Of a DNA stretch of 64,000 nt, positions 32,211 through 45,155 are shown in pieces. How positions within the stretch are numbered: the first letter of the stretch is position 1; each line of letters opens with the position of its first letter. The notes under the pieces were generated by a model. It was not told the DNA's origin and did no database searches. It worked only from the letters and a program-made list of their open reading frames with translations. The stretch is from contig OY856186.1 of NCBI GenBank assembly GCA_963693315.1, positions 76,916,042-76,980,041 on the forward strand, written 5' to 3'. The translations under genes were made by a program, and so were the position numbers. The DNA comes from Diogma glabrata (lineage: Eukaryota; Arthropoda; Insecta; Diptera; Cylindrotomidae).

Positions 32211-32996
32211 ACTACAATTTCCAAAAACCTTATAACAGTCAATGAAAAAAAAAATGAAAAGATTTGAATAGAAGAAATTAATTTTTTTTTCGTAGAAATA
32301 AACTATTTTGATATTTTGTAGTAATTGCACGACATACGATCATAGAGCAGGTTTGTGTCATAAATTGTCACCACGCACATATGTTCTGTGGTAGATTTGA
32401 TATTTGTTTGTTGCAAAATTGGATAGATATAACTTTGCTTATATGTAGCTATTTTTTTAAAGTTTGTTCGATATCTGTTTGTAATTAGTTTGTTTTGTTT
32501 AAACTAATCTGATACATTAGATTCTACTGGCACACAATACTGTCTGATCTCGAAATCTACCTATTTCTAGCGGATATACGTGCCGCTTGGACTTTTTGCA
32601 AACCGTACTAGATATGTATGTACCAAGTTTCATTCAATCCGATCATCAGGTGCTGATGTTATTGAGCTTTCGAAAAACAGGGGCCGGGAGAAACTTTGGA
32701 GGAACCTGTTCAATATCGGTCAAAAACTAATCAGCTGCTTGCCATAAATATTTGCATCTTTTTTTTAAAATGTCATCAAAATTCATTCACGAACGAATGT
32801 TGTATGCTCCTAACAAACAGTAAAAACATTGTGACAAAAACCACCTGTTGTATGGTGGACCCTCCAACCCTTTGTTCAATGTACTCCAAAAGCTTATGAA
32901 ATCTTTGTAATATTGATTGATACATTTTACCAACGTTTTAATAAAATCAATTTGAAACTAGGCTACAGTAGGGATAAACACTTCAAAAAAGAACTT
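32211..32996. other. No gene recognised
   Basis: AT-rich. The phrase aagtttcattcaatccgatc near 32626 resembles one near 29110 and another at about 33072, suggesting remnants of the same dispersed element. Confidence 0.5.
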
Positions 32997-33130
32997 CTTT
33001 AACCGGAAGTGACAAAGCGGAAGTTGGTAAGCAGAAATATTGGAAACAGTACCAAAACCTTATATGCCGAGTTTCATTAAGTATAAAAGCTGGGATTAGA
33101 AGTTATCGAAGATTCAAACCTAGAGGTGTT
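32997..33130 (+). repeat. Dispersed repeat C, copy 2
   Basis: Phrases accggaagtgacaaagcgga, agttgg and gccgagtttcattaag match the stretch beginning about 31306. It is probably one half of an element that encloses the 330-bp tandem repeats. Confidence 0.6.
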
Positions 33131-33424
33131 CGGGAGACCCCCACCATTTTGTCCAATTTTGAAATGCATACATATCTTCCATTTTCGAGTTAACCTGGAT
33201 CATAAACCAAAGTTTTATCAAGATCCTATGCAGGTTTGTCAAAACGTAACCACTCACGCACCCCCAAACCACATACATACACCTTTTTTTATTGGCTATT
33301 TAGATAGAGGATGGTCCAAAACAAAAGATAAAACAAAATTTGGGGCATCTAAGATTTTTTTTTTCGATAGATTGCATTACTTCACACAATTGTAAATTGT
33401 GGTGAAGTAAAAATTGCTCAATAT
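33131..33424. other. Spacer with short hairpin
   Basis: At about 33376-33412 ttacttcacacaattgtaaattgtggtgaagtaa (with one unpaired base) forms a strong stem-loop. No coding region. Confidence 0.6.
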
Positions 33425-34301
33425 TGTTACGTTTTTCCACCTTACTTCGAATTGGCCTTACTTGGCCTTACTCTCCTTCTGGATTCGATCACTGATTAGA
33501 AAGCAAACACACCAGGTTTTATTAAGTATTCCACACCTTAATTGTTCCACAACAACAGGCAAACAATTCAGCAACAATATTCCTATCTAAAATATTCCTC
33601 CAACAGCTTCGAAACTCCAACAGATGATTATAGAAATTCCCAGTATACCCAAATTATTTCTACTTAATAACGCGTAAAACTTTATTCACAATTAAATTTA
33701 AAAATAACTTCTTCTATTTACACGGTTTTATTTGCACGATACAGCGTTTCGTTTATAATTAATTCATTTCACATTCCATTTAAACTATTGCAATTTTAAT
33801 TATAAATTTACCCATCGCAGGTCTAAAATAAAACTATATTAATTTTGCAAGAGGGATTTCTTATATACGATTCTGCATAATTTCTCGATTATTCGATGTC
33901 ACTTTCTTTAGAAACCTTGAGAAAATATGTGAATATTCGATTCTTTTACTTTATGTTGATTTAATTCATAGAAAGAAAAACCTAATGGACCAAGCCCCCG
34001 CCACAGCTTTTGGATTTTTAACAGGCTTACCATTTTCAAACGGCCCAAGCTTGGAATGATGTCCTAGGGCCAAGTCGGGCAAACCATTGTTGGGCCAGGT
34101 CTTCCAAACGAATTTTTTCCCCAGAACTTCTTTAAATGTGTGGAAAGAGGTGGTGGAAATTTATTTGTATGTATTTCATGTTGACTCTTTTTCTAAGAAA
34201 ATAATGTGGCCTTGATCTTATTTTTGAAATATGTATTGTATATCGAAAATTGAAGTTTATGTTTTGTACATATTTCATTGCGTTTGTGTAGAATCGTAAC
34301 A
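33425..34301 (-). repeat. Ty3/gypsy-type solo LTR with ATAT duplication
   Basis: It starts TGTTACG and ends CGTAACA, 877 bp, flanked by ATAT at 33421-33424 and 34302-34305. It belongs to the same family as 18949-19634 but carries about 190 extra bases at about 33979-34172, of higher GC and unknown origin, that the other copy lacks. It lies 440 bp upstream of the first visible Mad codon, with the assembly gap between, so it sits in an intron of Mad or upstream of that exon. Confidence 0.9.
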
Positions 34302-34540
34302 ATATGAATAATCTTTAGAGGAAAACATAACATACTGAGAGATCAGCAGTTTTTGATTTGTAAATTTTTTATCTACCGGGGTGACAGCCCGCTTACTCCA
34401 TTCCGTTCTATAATTGAAATATGTGTTCAATCATCTTGAATCAATGATAACTCATCAGGCAGAATCGTGATTCAATCATTTAATGCTCATTTTAAAATTG
34501 TAAACTTACTACGATTTAATAATTTTTAAGGTGTTTCTTA
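34302..34540. other. No coding signal before gap
   Basis: No Smad MH1-domain coding sequence is visible here, so this is probably intron. The MH1 exons must lie in the gap or further upstream. Confidence 0.6.
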
Positions 34541-34740
34541 NNNNNNNNNNNNNNNNNNNNNNNNNNNNNNNNNNNNNNNNNNNNNNNNNNNNNNNNNNNN
34601 NNNNNNNNNNNNNNNNNNNNNNNNNNNNNNNNNNNNNNNNNNNNNNNNNNNNNNNNNNNNNNNNNNNNNNNNNNNNNNNNNNNNNNNNNNNNNNNNNNNN
34701 NNNNNNNNNNNNNNNNNNNNNNNNNNNNNNNNNNNNNNNN
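34541..34740. other. Assembly gap (200 N)
   Basis: A run of exactly 200 N, probably a placeholder of unknown true length. It removes the splice acceptor and start of the Mad exon. Confidence 0.99.
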
Positions 34741-35733
<993 letters not shown>

Positions 35734-36180
35734 AATAGTACAAACATTTTTTGGTTTGTATAAGTTTTAAGTTAAAGTAAGTTTTTAGATATAAATATTA
35801 CGATGATTTGCCTGAAAATTAGAAAATTTATATTATGTTATTCAATTCGAAATTATTTGTTCATATGATTTGCTTATAAAACTCATCAAAAATTTTATTA
35901 AGAATATTTGTAAGTAATTTTTTAGATACAAAAAATTCATTAAAAGTTTTGTTTTAAAGCAAAAATGATCTCAAAAATTAAAATTATAAAAATTTTCTGT
36001 AAAATCTACATTTAAATTATCTTATTTCCATTAAATAGAAATGAATGCTCAAATATAGTAAAGTAATTTTAAGAACTCGGTTTATTTCATATAGTATAAA
36101 TATTCTTAATTTTTTCCTAGTGCAGCTACATTTCACACTCTACACTTTTTATTCATTAATTAATAAGGCTGAAAAATAAA
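35734..36180 (+). other. Probable Mad 3' UTR
   Basis: AT-rich sequence directly after the stop codon. A candidate AATAAA polyadenylation signal lies at 36175-36180. No other gene is seen. The transcript end is inferred, not shown. Confidence 0.5.
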
Positions 36181-37215
36181 TTTCGTTTTTTTATAGTTAA
36201 TTTGGTTATAGATCCTAGCTTTCCTATAGAACTTTTTCAAATGTTCCTGATTGTTCTCATTGCAGGATAAAGTATTAGCATAATTCAAATTGAGATTTGA
36301 AATGAGAAGTGTGATATTTGTACTAAACAAAAATAATATAAAAGGAATCAAATTAGGAAAAATTAATTGAATATAACCAAATTTAGGATATCTTTTAATT
36401 TTATTATAGTAACTGAGCTTTAATTGCTTCAAGCCCTATAAATTTAAATTGGATGTAATATACATTAAATGGCTATAAAGTTTGTGGTTAAGTTTGAGTA
36501 TAGCTCAGTTCAGATAATTGAAGACTCGTTAGAAAATTGGCATATGGATTTTTTTAATAATTATTGATTGCATTTCTTAACTATTGTTGATTAATCTTAC
36601 ATACATTTGTTTACATATATGGAATTTCAAAGGAAACAATAAGTAATTACAGATCTGTAAACATTAAAATGAAGTTCTATGTACATGGATTTCTGTTTAA
36701 AAGTAACCATGATGTATTGTCTTATCTGTGAGTTTTATCTATTTAAAAGAAAAACATCCTCAAAATATAATATACTCATATAATGGACATTATTTGTCAA
36801 GTAATATTTAAAACTTTTATTTTAGAAAGTTTCTTGAAAATGTAGGTTTTATAACTCCTGTCCGGAAAATATTTTGTTTTATTCTAGCAGATAAAAATTC
36901 AAAGAAATATTTTATATACACGAAAGTATTTTATACTCCTGAATAATATTGTGTATACGCAAAAATTGTCCGAATTTTGTTTTTACTGCTGGAGTAGCAA
37001 TTCAACTTTGAAAAGGTAAAAAATATGTTTAAACCACCAAACAAACAAATCAAAAGCAACAAACGAGCAACACAAAGTTTTGTAATTTGTTTTCAATTAA
37101 TCGTTTCACATACTTACGTGAACTTAGCTTTACTAACTGAAAACGGTATATTATTGTGTACAAAAGGGTATACTAGTACAGCGATAATAAAATACCTTCA
37201 TATTTTTTTTTATAA
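36181..37215. other. No recognisable feature
   Basis: AT-rich intergenic sequence downstream of Mad. Short ORFs here have no family signature. Confidence 0.6.
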
Positions 37216-37330
37216 AATATGTGGTGTAGTTGGAATTCCAATATGTGTCAAAACAACACATATAAACCTTTTAAGACCTAGGTCCCACAACAACATACAT
37301 TCTAAGATATTGTTGTGTTTTTTACTTTTA
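37216..37330 (+). repeat. Dispersed repeat B, copy 2
   Basis: Matches 25118-25230: tggaattccaatatgtgtca, then ttttaagacctaggtcccac and aacaacatac. A third, inverted copy of part of it lies at 48440-48490. Confidence 0.72.
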
Positions 37331-38978
37331 TGCGAGTCGCATATTCCTTGATCATATGACGCACTATCTTTCTCAATGATTACATCCGAGATAACTAGAC
37401 TATTACCAGATACCCCACGAAGCATGGTCTATCTAATTCGGCTGTCTGTTCTACTGCAACCCTAGTCTCATAATTGTTTATCATATCTCTAATTTGTTTT
37501 TGGTATTCGATTCCACGGGCCTTCACTCATACCATTGCTGAATCGTTTGCCAATCGATGTTAGAATGGAATCTCATATATGCGCCTATAATTCTATAAGA
37601 GATGAGAGCTCTTTCTTGAGCTTGCAAAAGTGATCCACCAAGGACCTAAGTCCTAAATTGGTTCTCTACTGAATCTTCTCTATTCCATTGCGATAGTCTA
37701 ATCCAGATTACATAGTCGTCACTATATCAGATGTTATTTTTCAGCATGTGCTGCGTTAACATTTTCTGTTTTCGAGGAGGGTATTCTTATTATGATCTTA
37801 GCAATAACAGTCATTGATCGGTTTGTTATTATTCATTGTGGCTGTGTATCGGATAATCATGCAGCTGGCGACATTCTCTGATACTTTTGCGAAGTTTCCA
37901 GGAACTGTAATATCTCCGTTCTGTCCTGCCATGGTAAACTAGTCGGGTAACTCCTGTTCACTAACACCAAATGCTTCAATATTGCTGCAGACATCAGCCA
38001 AATAAACGAACGTTCTAAGTATTCTCTGACAACGGGAACTGTCATGTTCAGTTCATTGAGGGCTCCGTAACCAAAATCTATCATAATACCTATCATTATA
38101 CAATCAGCATTGGCTCGGTTCCCCTGATGTATGGTCCTTATATATGATAACAAATCTCATACTTGTTATCGAAATGTTACGTGTCCCTTTCATGACCAAA
38201 CTGCACATTATCCCTCATGCTTCTAAGTGCGCCTGCACAAAGATCTAAAGCTACGACACCGTTTCGTAGTAGTTTTTATACTAACTAAATAATTTAATTT
38301 TTTCTACAATTTCCTTAAAAATTTTCTTGACCGATAATTTACCCTAGATTTTTTTGTCTTTAAATCCAAAAATTTAATATTCACTAATGGAACAGCCTAA
38401 ATTGAATTTTAACTGTCGGATCGCCTCAAAATATTTTAATTTTTAATTTTAAAAAATTGAGTTTTTTCTTCGTTTTTACGATCAAACTCGTAAAGTTAAA
38501 CTCGATTATAGGGTTGGATCATAAATTAGGTTTAAGATGGTATCTTTCGACAATGTATCGTTACACCAACTGAGATAAAAACAAACTAATGGGCTGGGGG
38601 TGTGACCATAGAGGCCACGCCAACAACTTACTGTAAGATTAATAACTAACCAGTTACTGGATAAGGTATACTAAAATACCAAACATAAAAAAAATTATAC
38701 AATATAATTTAACTGCTAGACCAGTGGAAAATAGCTTTTTGTGAGGAAAAAATTAGTAACAGCATGAAAACCATTGAATAATGAAGAAAATATTGCGCAA
38801 ATGATAGGAAACATAAATTAAAGGTGATCCGAGTTACGAGGGTGAAATGGGCTCAGTTTTTAGGGGTAGAAAATGGTTTTCCACGATTTTCAGCGTAACT
38901 AGACCTTCTATCGAAAAAAGTTTAAAGTGAAAGTTGTAGGTAATAAAAAGGTCTATAACTTTTATATAAACCATTTTT
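37331..38978. other. Unidentified, higher-complexity stretch at 37400-38280
   Basis: About 37400-38280 has more balanced base composition than its surroundings and, on the minus strand, an open run at 37857-38153 (98 codons) with many stops on either side. This looks like decayed coding sequence, perhaps of a TE, but I recognise no family. From 38281 to 38978 the sequence is AT-rich again. Confidence 0.4.
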
Positions 38979-39704
38979 TCACATAACCTAAAATTTGCCG
39001 TGAAAATAGAAAAAAACGAGAAAAAAGGTCTTTTCGTTTTTTAGTTTTACCTCCCACAAAAAAAATTTTTTTTTCACATAATTTGGTAAAAACGTACCTT
39101 ATTATGTCCCTAATACGCTGTAATTTTTTGGAATAAAAATATTTATTTTTACGTTTGATTTTGATTTTAAAACAAAAAAGGGATCTCATTTTCACACGAA
39201 AATTCTCCTGTGCTGGAAACAGCTTTTTAAACATAACATAACATAAACACGGAAACATTTTCCATGAAATGCGAAAAAAGTTAATAAACTTGAGAGTTAT
39301 TTTTCATTGATTGTTTAAAAATATTCATTATTTCTTAAAATTTACCGTTGAAATCCTTAAAAAATACAAATTTTTTCTATGGTAATGTTCACTTTTTTAC
39401 ACCATCTAAAAGTAGACGTTTCAACCAAAATAAAGATTACTGATTTTTTTGAAAAACTATTTCCAGCACAGGTGAATTTTTGTGTGAAAATGAGGTCACG
39501 TTTTTGGTTTAAAATCAAAATCAAACCTAAAAATAAATATTTTGATTCCAAAAAATTACATCGTATTAGAGACATAATAAGGTACGTTTCCACCAAATTA
39601 TGTGGAAAAAAAAAAAATTTTTGTGTAAGATAAAAATTAAAAACGAAAAGACCTTTTTTCTCTGTTTTTTTCTATTTTCCCGGCACATTTTAGGTTACGT
39701 GAAA
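38979..39704. mobile_element. Long hairpin (fold-back element), 726 bp
   Basis: The left arm 38979-39226 is the reverse complement of the right arm 39458-39704, with a spacer of about 230 bp. Paired landmarks include cacataacctaaaatttgccg with cggcacattttaggttacgtg, aacgtaccttattatgtccc with its complement, and cctgtgctggaaa with tttccagcacagg. The arms are diverged by roughly a tenth. Short ORFs occur in both arms as mirror images, so no real coding is implied. Confidence 0.88.
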
Positions 39705-40265
39705 TTCAGGAAACCTTTGAATTGGCGCTCAATAGACGAATATCTGGGATCAAGGATTCAACAGTAACCGAAATCCTGCTGAGTGATAGATTCCCATCAG
39801 ACGAATTCTGGATTAGAAATCTCTTATTTCGGTAGTGAAATTTCTTTACATTTCTTCGATGTGTGGTCAGACCCTGTTTAGTATGGTATCCATCCATGAA
39901 CGTAATTCCAAACTTTTTAATTTAAAATAATAATTGAGGTTCAGAAGGTACTAAAATAAACAGCCTACATCCTACCTTGGTTTAAAAGGTTTATATAGTG
40001 AAAATCCAAATTGCTGCAGTCGCAAATATGCGGATAGTGGAGTAATAAATTTCTGACTATTTCATCAGTAAACAGCAAAACAGTAAAAAATGTGTTTGTT
40101 AAAATTTAAATTTAAGTCATGAGTAGAGAATTCAATACCAATGTTTGTTACAGTAGAAATTTCAACAATATCGGTATTTCTATTGTTAAAAAACTGGGAT
40201 TGAATGCCTGAACTGAGTTATTGCTGACTGCATCTTCTCCCTAAATTACTTATACTTATACGAAT
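39705..40265. other. No recognisable feature
   Basis: AT-rich. ATACGAAT at 40258-40265 is the left target duplication of the next element. Confidence 0.55.
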
Positions 40266-40738
40266 CAGGGATGGCAGCGATTCCTCCTAACCGATTTTAT
40301 CCACTGGATTTTATCCTGGATCTGGATTTCATCCTTTTTTATCCACTGGATTTTATCCTGGATTTTAGCCGGATAAAATTAATTCATATAATTTTATTAC
40401 CCAAAAGATGAAAGAAATGTTTTTTTTCTTATTGTGATTTCTCAGGAAGTGATTATGACAAACAGATACATTTTATAATTGACCTCAAATATACTAAATT
40501 GTTATGCAATTAAAAAGATAGATAATCTAGATTCTAGACTCTAGAGAAAGATCTAATTTATTAGAAGATAAAAAACTATATGAATAAATGGTGCTGTGTG
40601 CTTTTCGAATATGACAAAAAAATCTTTTGTTTATACAAAAACAAATTAACCGGCTTTTTTAATATTATCCGGATAAAACCGGATTTTATCCACCTGGAGA
40701 GGTCAAAATGAAAAATACCGGCTTTTTAACTATCCCTG
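40266..40738 (+). mobile_element. hAT MITE CAGGGATGG, copy 2
   Basis: The 473-bp element runs from CAGGGATGGCAGCGATT to TTTAACTATCCCTG. It has a perfect 8-bp target duplication, ATACGAAT, at 40258-40265 and 40739-40746. It is very similar to 29372-29825. It carries a small extra internal duplication of a tttatccactggattttatc phrase near 40290-40365. Confidence 0.94.
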
Positions 40739-40989
40739 ATACGAATTCTAGCTCAATGATCGTTTAATTCCCTTGTTATCAATCATTTTGTGGAAAATAT
40801 ATATTTGTAATTCCGCTACTGGCTACGTCAAATAATCTTACACCTTTTAAATTTTTTAATTTTTTTAATTCTGAATTACAACGGGAGCCCTGCAGTTGTT
40901 GGAAAGTTTAATTCAAAATGCTCAGCAACCTGATATCTTAAACATAAAATCTCACAACATAAACCCATTTTCGTTTATGGTTTCTTAAT
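40739..40989. other. No recognisable feature
   Basis: AT-rich spacer. Confidence 0.5.
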
Positions 40990-43900
40990 AAATGTTACCT
41001 AAATTCTTCGCTGTTTTCCATTATCTATAATATTAATAATAATAATAAACATCTTCAGAGTCCGCATCTATTCAAGCATCCATAAACTCAAGACCAAGAG
41101 CATTTGAATGATACATTGCAATACTAAAACTTTCGTCAGTTTTGTGTTCCAAAGCGGTAAATAAACAAATCGTTTTCCGTTGTAACAAATTGTTCACGCG
41201 ATCAATGTTTGTAAAAATACCATTCTAGTAGGTCAAACATTAAAAACAAAGTCTATTTGTTTTAAAAAATTATTGGTATGAAACTTTAGCAGCTCTTTGT
41301 CGGAAGATGATTTTGCAATATCTTGCAATATATTACAAACTTCAATAATTTGAGAATTCAGAGCTTTAACACCTCTTGATTTTGACACTGACTTTTAAGA
41401 GATATTTTTTGAACAGTCTTAAGAACTTCCCATCTCTTGAATGATCGAGAAAAGAATAAAAACAACTCCTGCGCGATTCCGAAAAATATAATCATCGATA
41501 TAAAATATTATCGTTTTGCCCGTAAGGCTAAATTATTTTTTGCACAGACCAAAATAACGTCTAATGTATTATTTCAAAAAATTGTGCCAGTTTTCCTTTT
41601 CGATACTTAGAACTTTTTGAAGTTCGTCATCTATTAAATGGTCGCTATTTGGTCCTTTTCTCAATTGTTTCCAGTCTAACTAACATTTTCTGTGCTCGGA
41701 AGAATTTTTGTGTTCTAAAATTATTGGATTTAAAATTAGGACTACAGTACCACATTAACCAGGTTCTGTCAATATATTCGCCGTTGTTTAATTTTTTAGT
41801 GGACCAAGATTTTGTAGGTTTACAACAAGGTTGGCATGATATATATCAATGATATATATCCGATATATATCATTGATATATATCACGATATTTATTCCCT
41901 GATATATATCATGATATTTATAAAAAAAATAAATAGTTAATTATTCCTACCTTAAAGTTGAAAAAACTGTTAACGGTCGCAGCACTGCTTGCAAAACGCA
42001 TGCTAAATCGAGATAACCTGGTTCAGCTATGCCAAGACCATAAAGCTGACATAGATTCTGACAAAACTAATCTTATGCCAAACATTGTAATGCTAAACAT
42101 ATGCTTTGTTATCTAAAGACAATAGCAGTCGCTTTAGACAGAACTCAAAGAGATAAAACGACTATTGCCGTTGTAGTTGAAATTAGGCATAACTAGAGCA
42201 ACCTGTAGAAGTTAAGAAACTTTATCGAAGAAGAGACATGGCTTTAAATGCACCTCATCAGTCATCACCTAGCTAATTTATGCTTGACCATCGATTTTTA
42301 GGTAAGTAAACGATACAACAACCACCAAAGAGAAGAAGCATATATTTCCATGTTTAAATTTAATTATTTCAGTCTTCAAGCTTTTAACTGAATCTACACC
42401 TTTTTCAAAACATGTATTTCATTCTTAGTTCAGAAATACACCACAAATGGTGTGGTGGAATGAAATTACTACCGAAGCAGGGTATTCCAGAATTTGAAAT
42501 ACGACCAAGCACTAGTTCATTAATTAATAGTTAACAGGACTTGACTTATGTTATTCGGCCTGTACAAGAACCATTCATCGGCTGATCTATGGTTAACAGA
42601 TTTAGTTACCTTTCAATGGTTAAGCACTAGCCCATGAATGGTAAACAATACATGGCTATTATTATTCGGCCATTGCTGGAACCATGAATCACCCGATCTA
42701 CGGTTTATAGAAAATAACCAGTTCAGTTTAAACAGCTAAATAATGGCACGTTAATGGTTAATATCAATTGGCTATTGTTATTAGGCCAATACTGGACCAT
42801 AAATTGGCCGATCTTTGTCATTTGGTTAAAATACACTAGGTAGTGTTATCCATTTTAGAAATATATAATTTGAAAAATTTCACCTATACATAGTTTAATT
42901 ATCGCATCTCCGCTGAAAGACTGATAATATGAAATGTTAAAACTGGTATAAGTTTTAAATTTTTTTCTCTGAACACTTACTTTATTTTAAATATTTTGTA
43001 TTTAATTTATTTAAATTTACATATGATATTTTATTTGTTTTTATGACCCTGTCGTGGTAGCCAGTTTTCGGTCATTGCTGCAATACTGGTCATCTATATT
43101 GGTCTGTTACAGGGCCAGTTGACCAACCTTGTATGGGCCATTGCTGTTTTTCTCTCTGGCAAATAAATGGCAGCCATTTATTATCCGAAATTATCAACAA
43201 GTAAAATTATGTTAATGATCGAGTCATAGTTGCCAGTACTATGAGTCATTGTTGCCAGTACCCGGCCATTATTGAATTACTGGTCGGCAGTAATTGACCA
43301 TTACTAGACCAGTTGTATAACCTTGTATGGGCCATTGCATGGCAGTCATTTATTGTTCGAAGTTATCATACAGTTACATGATGTTTATGGTCCAGTTATG
43401 GTTGACAAAACTCTAACATTGCTGGTTGCCAGCAATGGACCATTACTGGACCAATTGTTCAATATTTTATAGGTATTGATGATGCAATTTGACCGCATAA
43501 ACAAGACAAAGCAAAGCAAGTTAGCGTATTCGTCATTTGGACTTGTGCAATTAAATATATAGACTAATAGGCTTGATAAATTACCGATAAACTAAATTTT
43601 AGTTGCCATATTTGAATTTAGTTTATATGCAAAGAGGTAAGAAACGAGGGAGTGATTCGCTGCACTGCATACAACTGTAGAAAGGGCCATATATTGAATA
43701 ATATTTAAGATAAACAACTTATTCAAAAATAAATATCAGAACATGATATATATCGGATATATATCTGATATATATCGGATATTTTGATATTTATATAAAT
43801 ATCATGATATTTGCCAACCTTGGTTTACAAGCATTATCACCGCCATTTTGATTAAGATCAGGATTTTTACCTTGATCAATACTATGACATTTTAAATTGT

Positions 43901-44200
43901 CATCTACTTTTGGCCAGGAACAGATTGTTGCGATTAATTTGGAGCACTTGCGTTTCAATTAAGTTATCAAATGTTTTTGTAGCTTCGATTTTGATGAAAA
44001 TCGAGAAACCAATTTCACATGTCTTTTCTTGGAGAGAGGTTTTCTTTCCTGTAACCTTTAAATACTTTATTCCGTTGGGTTATCATCTTCCATTGCAATT
44101 ATTAGACTGTTATTTGTTCATATACCGATTTTTTTTAACCAATCTGTCAAAGGTAGGTTGCAAATTTTGAGCGCTTGTCATTTCTATAACTATTTTTTTG
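40990..44200 (-). pseudogene. hAT transposase of the zinc-finger (TTF/zf-MYM-like) type, split by a MITE
   Basis: On the minus strand the N-terminal part (about 43830-44200, then 41825 downwards once the insertion is removed) has a decayed zinc-finger region leading to KPTKSWSTKKLNNGEYIDRT and WLMWYCSP. Next comes QLRKGPNSDHLIDDELQKVL, then SIEKENWHNFL (about 41560-41650), typical of TTF-type hAT transposases. The C-terminal part (about 40990-41290) reads CLTYNGIF-like sequence, then TNIDRVNNLLQRKTI and SNALGLEFMDA. Many stops are present. The central DDE region between about 41290 and 41500 is poorly preserved. The reading frame joins across the 41826-43822 insertion, so the transposase is older. 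Confidence 0.8.
41826..43822. mobile_element. hAT-like non-autonomous element (CAAGGTTGGC family), complete copy
   Basis: The 1997-bp element has ends CAAGGTTGGCATGATATA and ATATTTGCCAACCTTG and a perfect 8-bp target duplication, GTTTACAA, at 41818-41825 and 43823-43830. Both tips hold clustered gatatatatc palindromes. The interior holds many diverged repeats built on ggccattactgg and its complement tagged to caataacaa phrases. No ORF of note is present. Copy 1 at 18298-21033 is an inverted relative. Confidence 0.93.
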
Positions 44201-45155
44201 CTTTCTGTAATCATTTCCTGCTAGTCGTTTACTCATTTTAGTACCCAAATAATTTAATTAGGTTAAGAATTAACACAATTTACAGTAAAAACTAACGAGG
44301 GGTAGCATGTATAAATATACCTCATACCTTTTATTTGAATAAATTATATAAATACATTTACTATTGCGTTATAAGGACATGCAACATGTGCTCTAGCGAA
44401 TTTTATGTTAAACTAGAAACGGAAGTAAAATTTTGAAAAAAAATATTTAAACTGCATTCAATTTAATATTTCTTAAAATTGTGCTACAATTGGTGTATTT
44501 ATTTATTAAAATGTAAATTTCAACACTATTATTTACTATTATAATATCGCAATTTTATGATTTTAAATAGCCAAATGGAAAATAATCGTAAAACACTGAA
44601 ATATTTGGGATGCTATTGAGGCACAGTGAAAAACATATGATGCTGACGCCGTGTCCATGCATCGTATTCCTCGTAAGATCATGCTAAATAGAAAAGCATT
44701 TAATGAAGGGCAACATACGCTAAAGTTGGGCAAAAGAGTTTCCTAAAAACTTTGTGCTTTGTAGCAAGCAAGAAAGAACAGATTCTCATTCCATTACCAC
44801 GGGCTTCACTAGCACTAAATGCTTTTCCATCAGAAAATTTACCGAAAATATACAGATGATTTTGAAAACAGTTATACCACTAACAGGAAGGAAGATAAAT
44901 TTGTGCCGCCCATACACTAATCCTGCATAGGTTCTCAATTCGACATTCACAACAAGCGTGACATATTTGTTCAAATTAATAGTGAACTAACAAAACTTAA
45001 TAATCTACGATTCCTTATTGTTACGAACGAAAAATTAAATTCTATGACTGTAATGCCAACTTTAGCCATACCGTAACAAAGCCATAACCGTTGGTTATAA
45101 GTGTTGCTTATTGATAAGGTCAAAAACCGAATAATATTAACAATATTTCGCGAAC
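44201..45155. other. No gene recognised; possible DDE element upstream part
   Basis: A stretch at about 44630-44960 has higher complexity and could be the decayed 5' part of the transposase that follows on the + strand. I see no diagnostic motif. Confidence 0.4.

Noticed and set aside
34302..34540. MH1 exon of Mad upstream of the gap
   Set aside because: No frame encodes recognisable MH1 sequence.
36160..36432. 90-codon minus-strand ORF after Mad
   Set aside because: AT-rich, no motif, and overlaps the probable Mad 3' end.
38962..39633. Three ORFs of 79-98 codons in the hairpin
   Set aside because: Same reason: the arms are inverted copies and the ORFs are reflections of each other.
43910..44170. 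86-codon + strand ORF
   Set aside because: Antisense to the N-terminal part of the zinc-finger hAT relic; no motif of its own.
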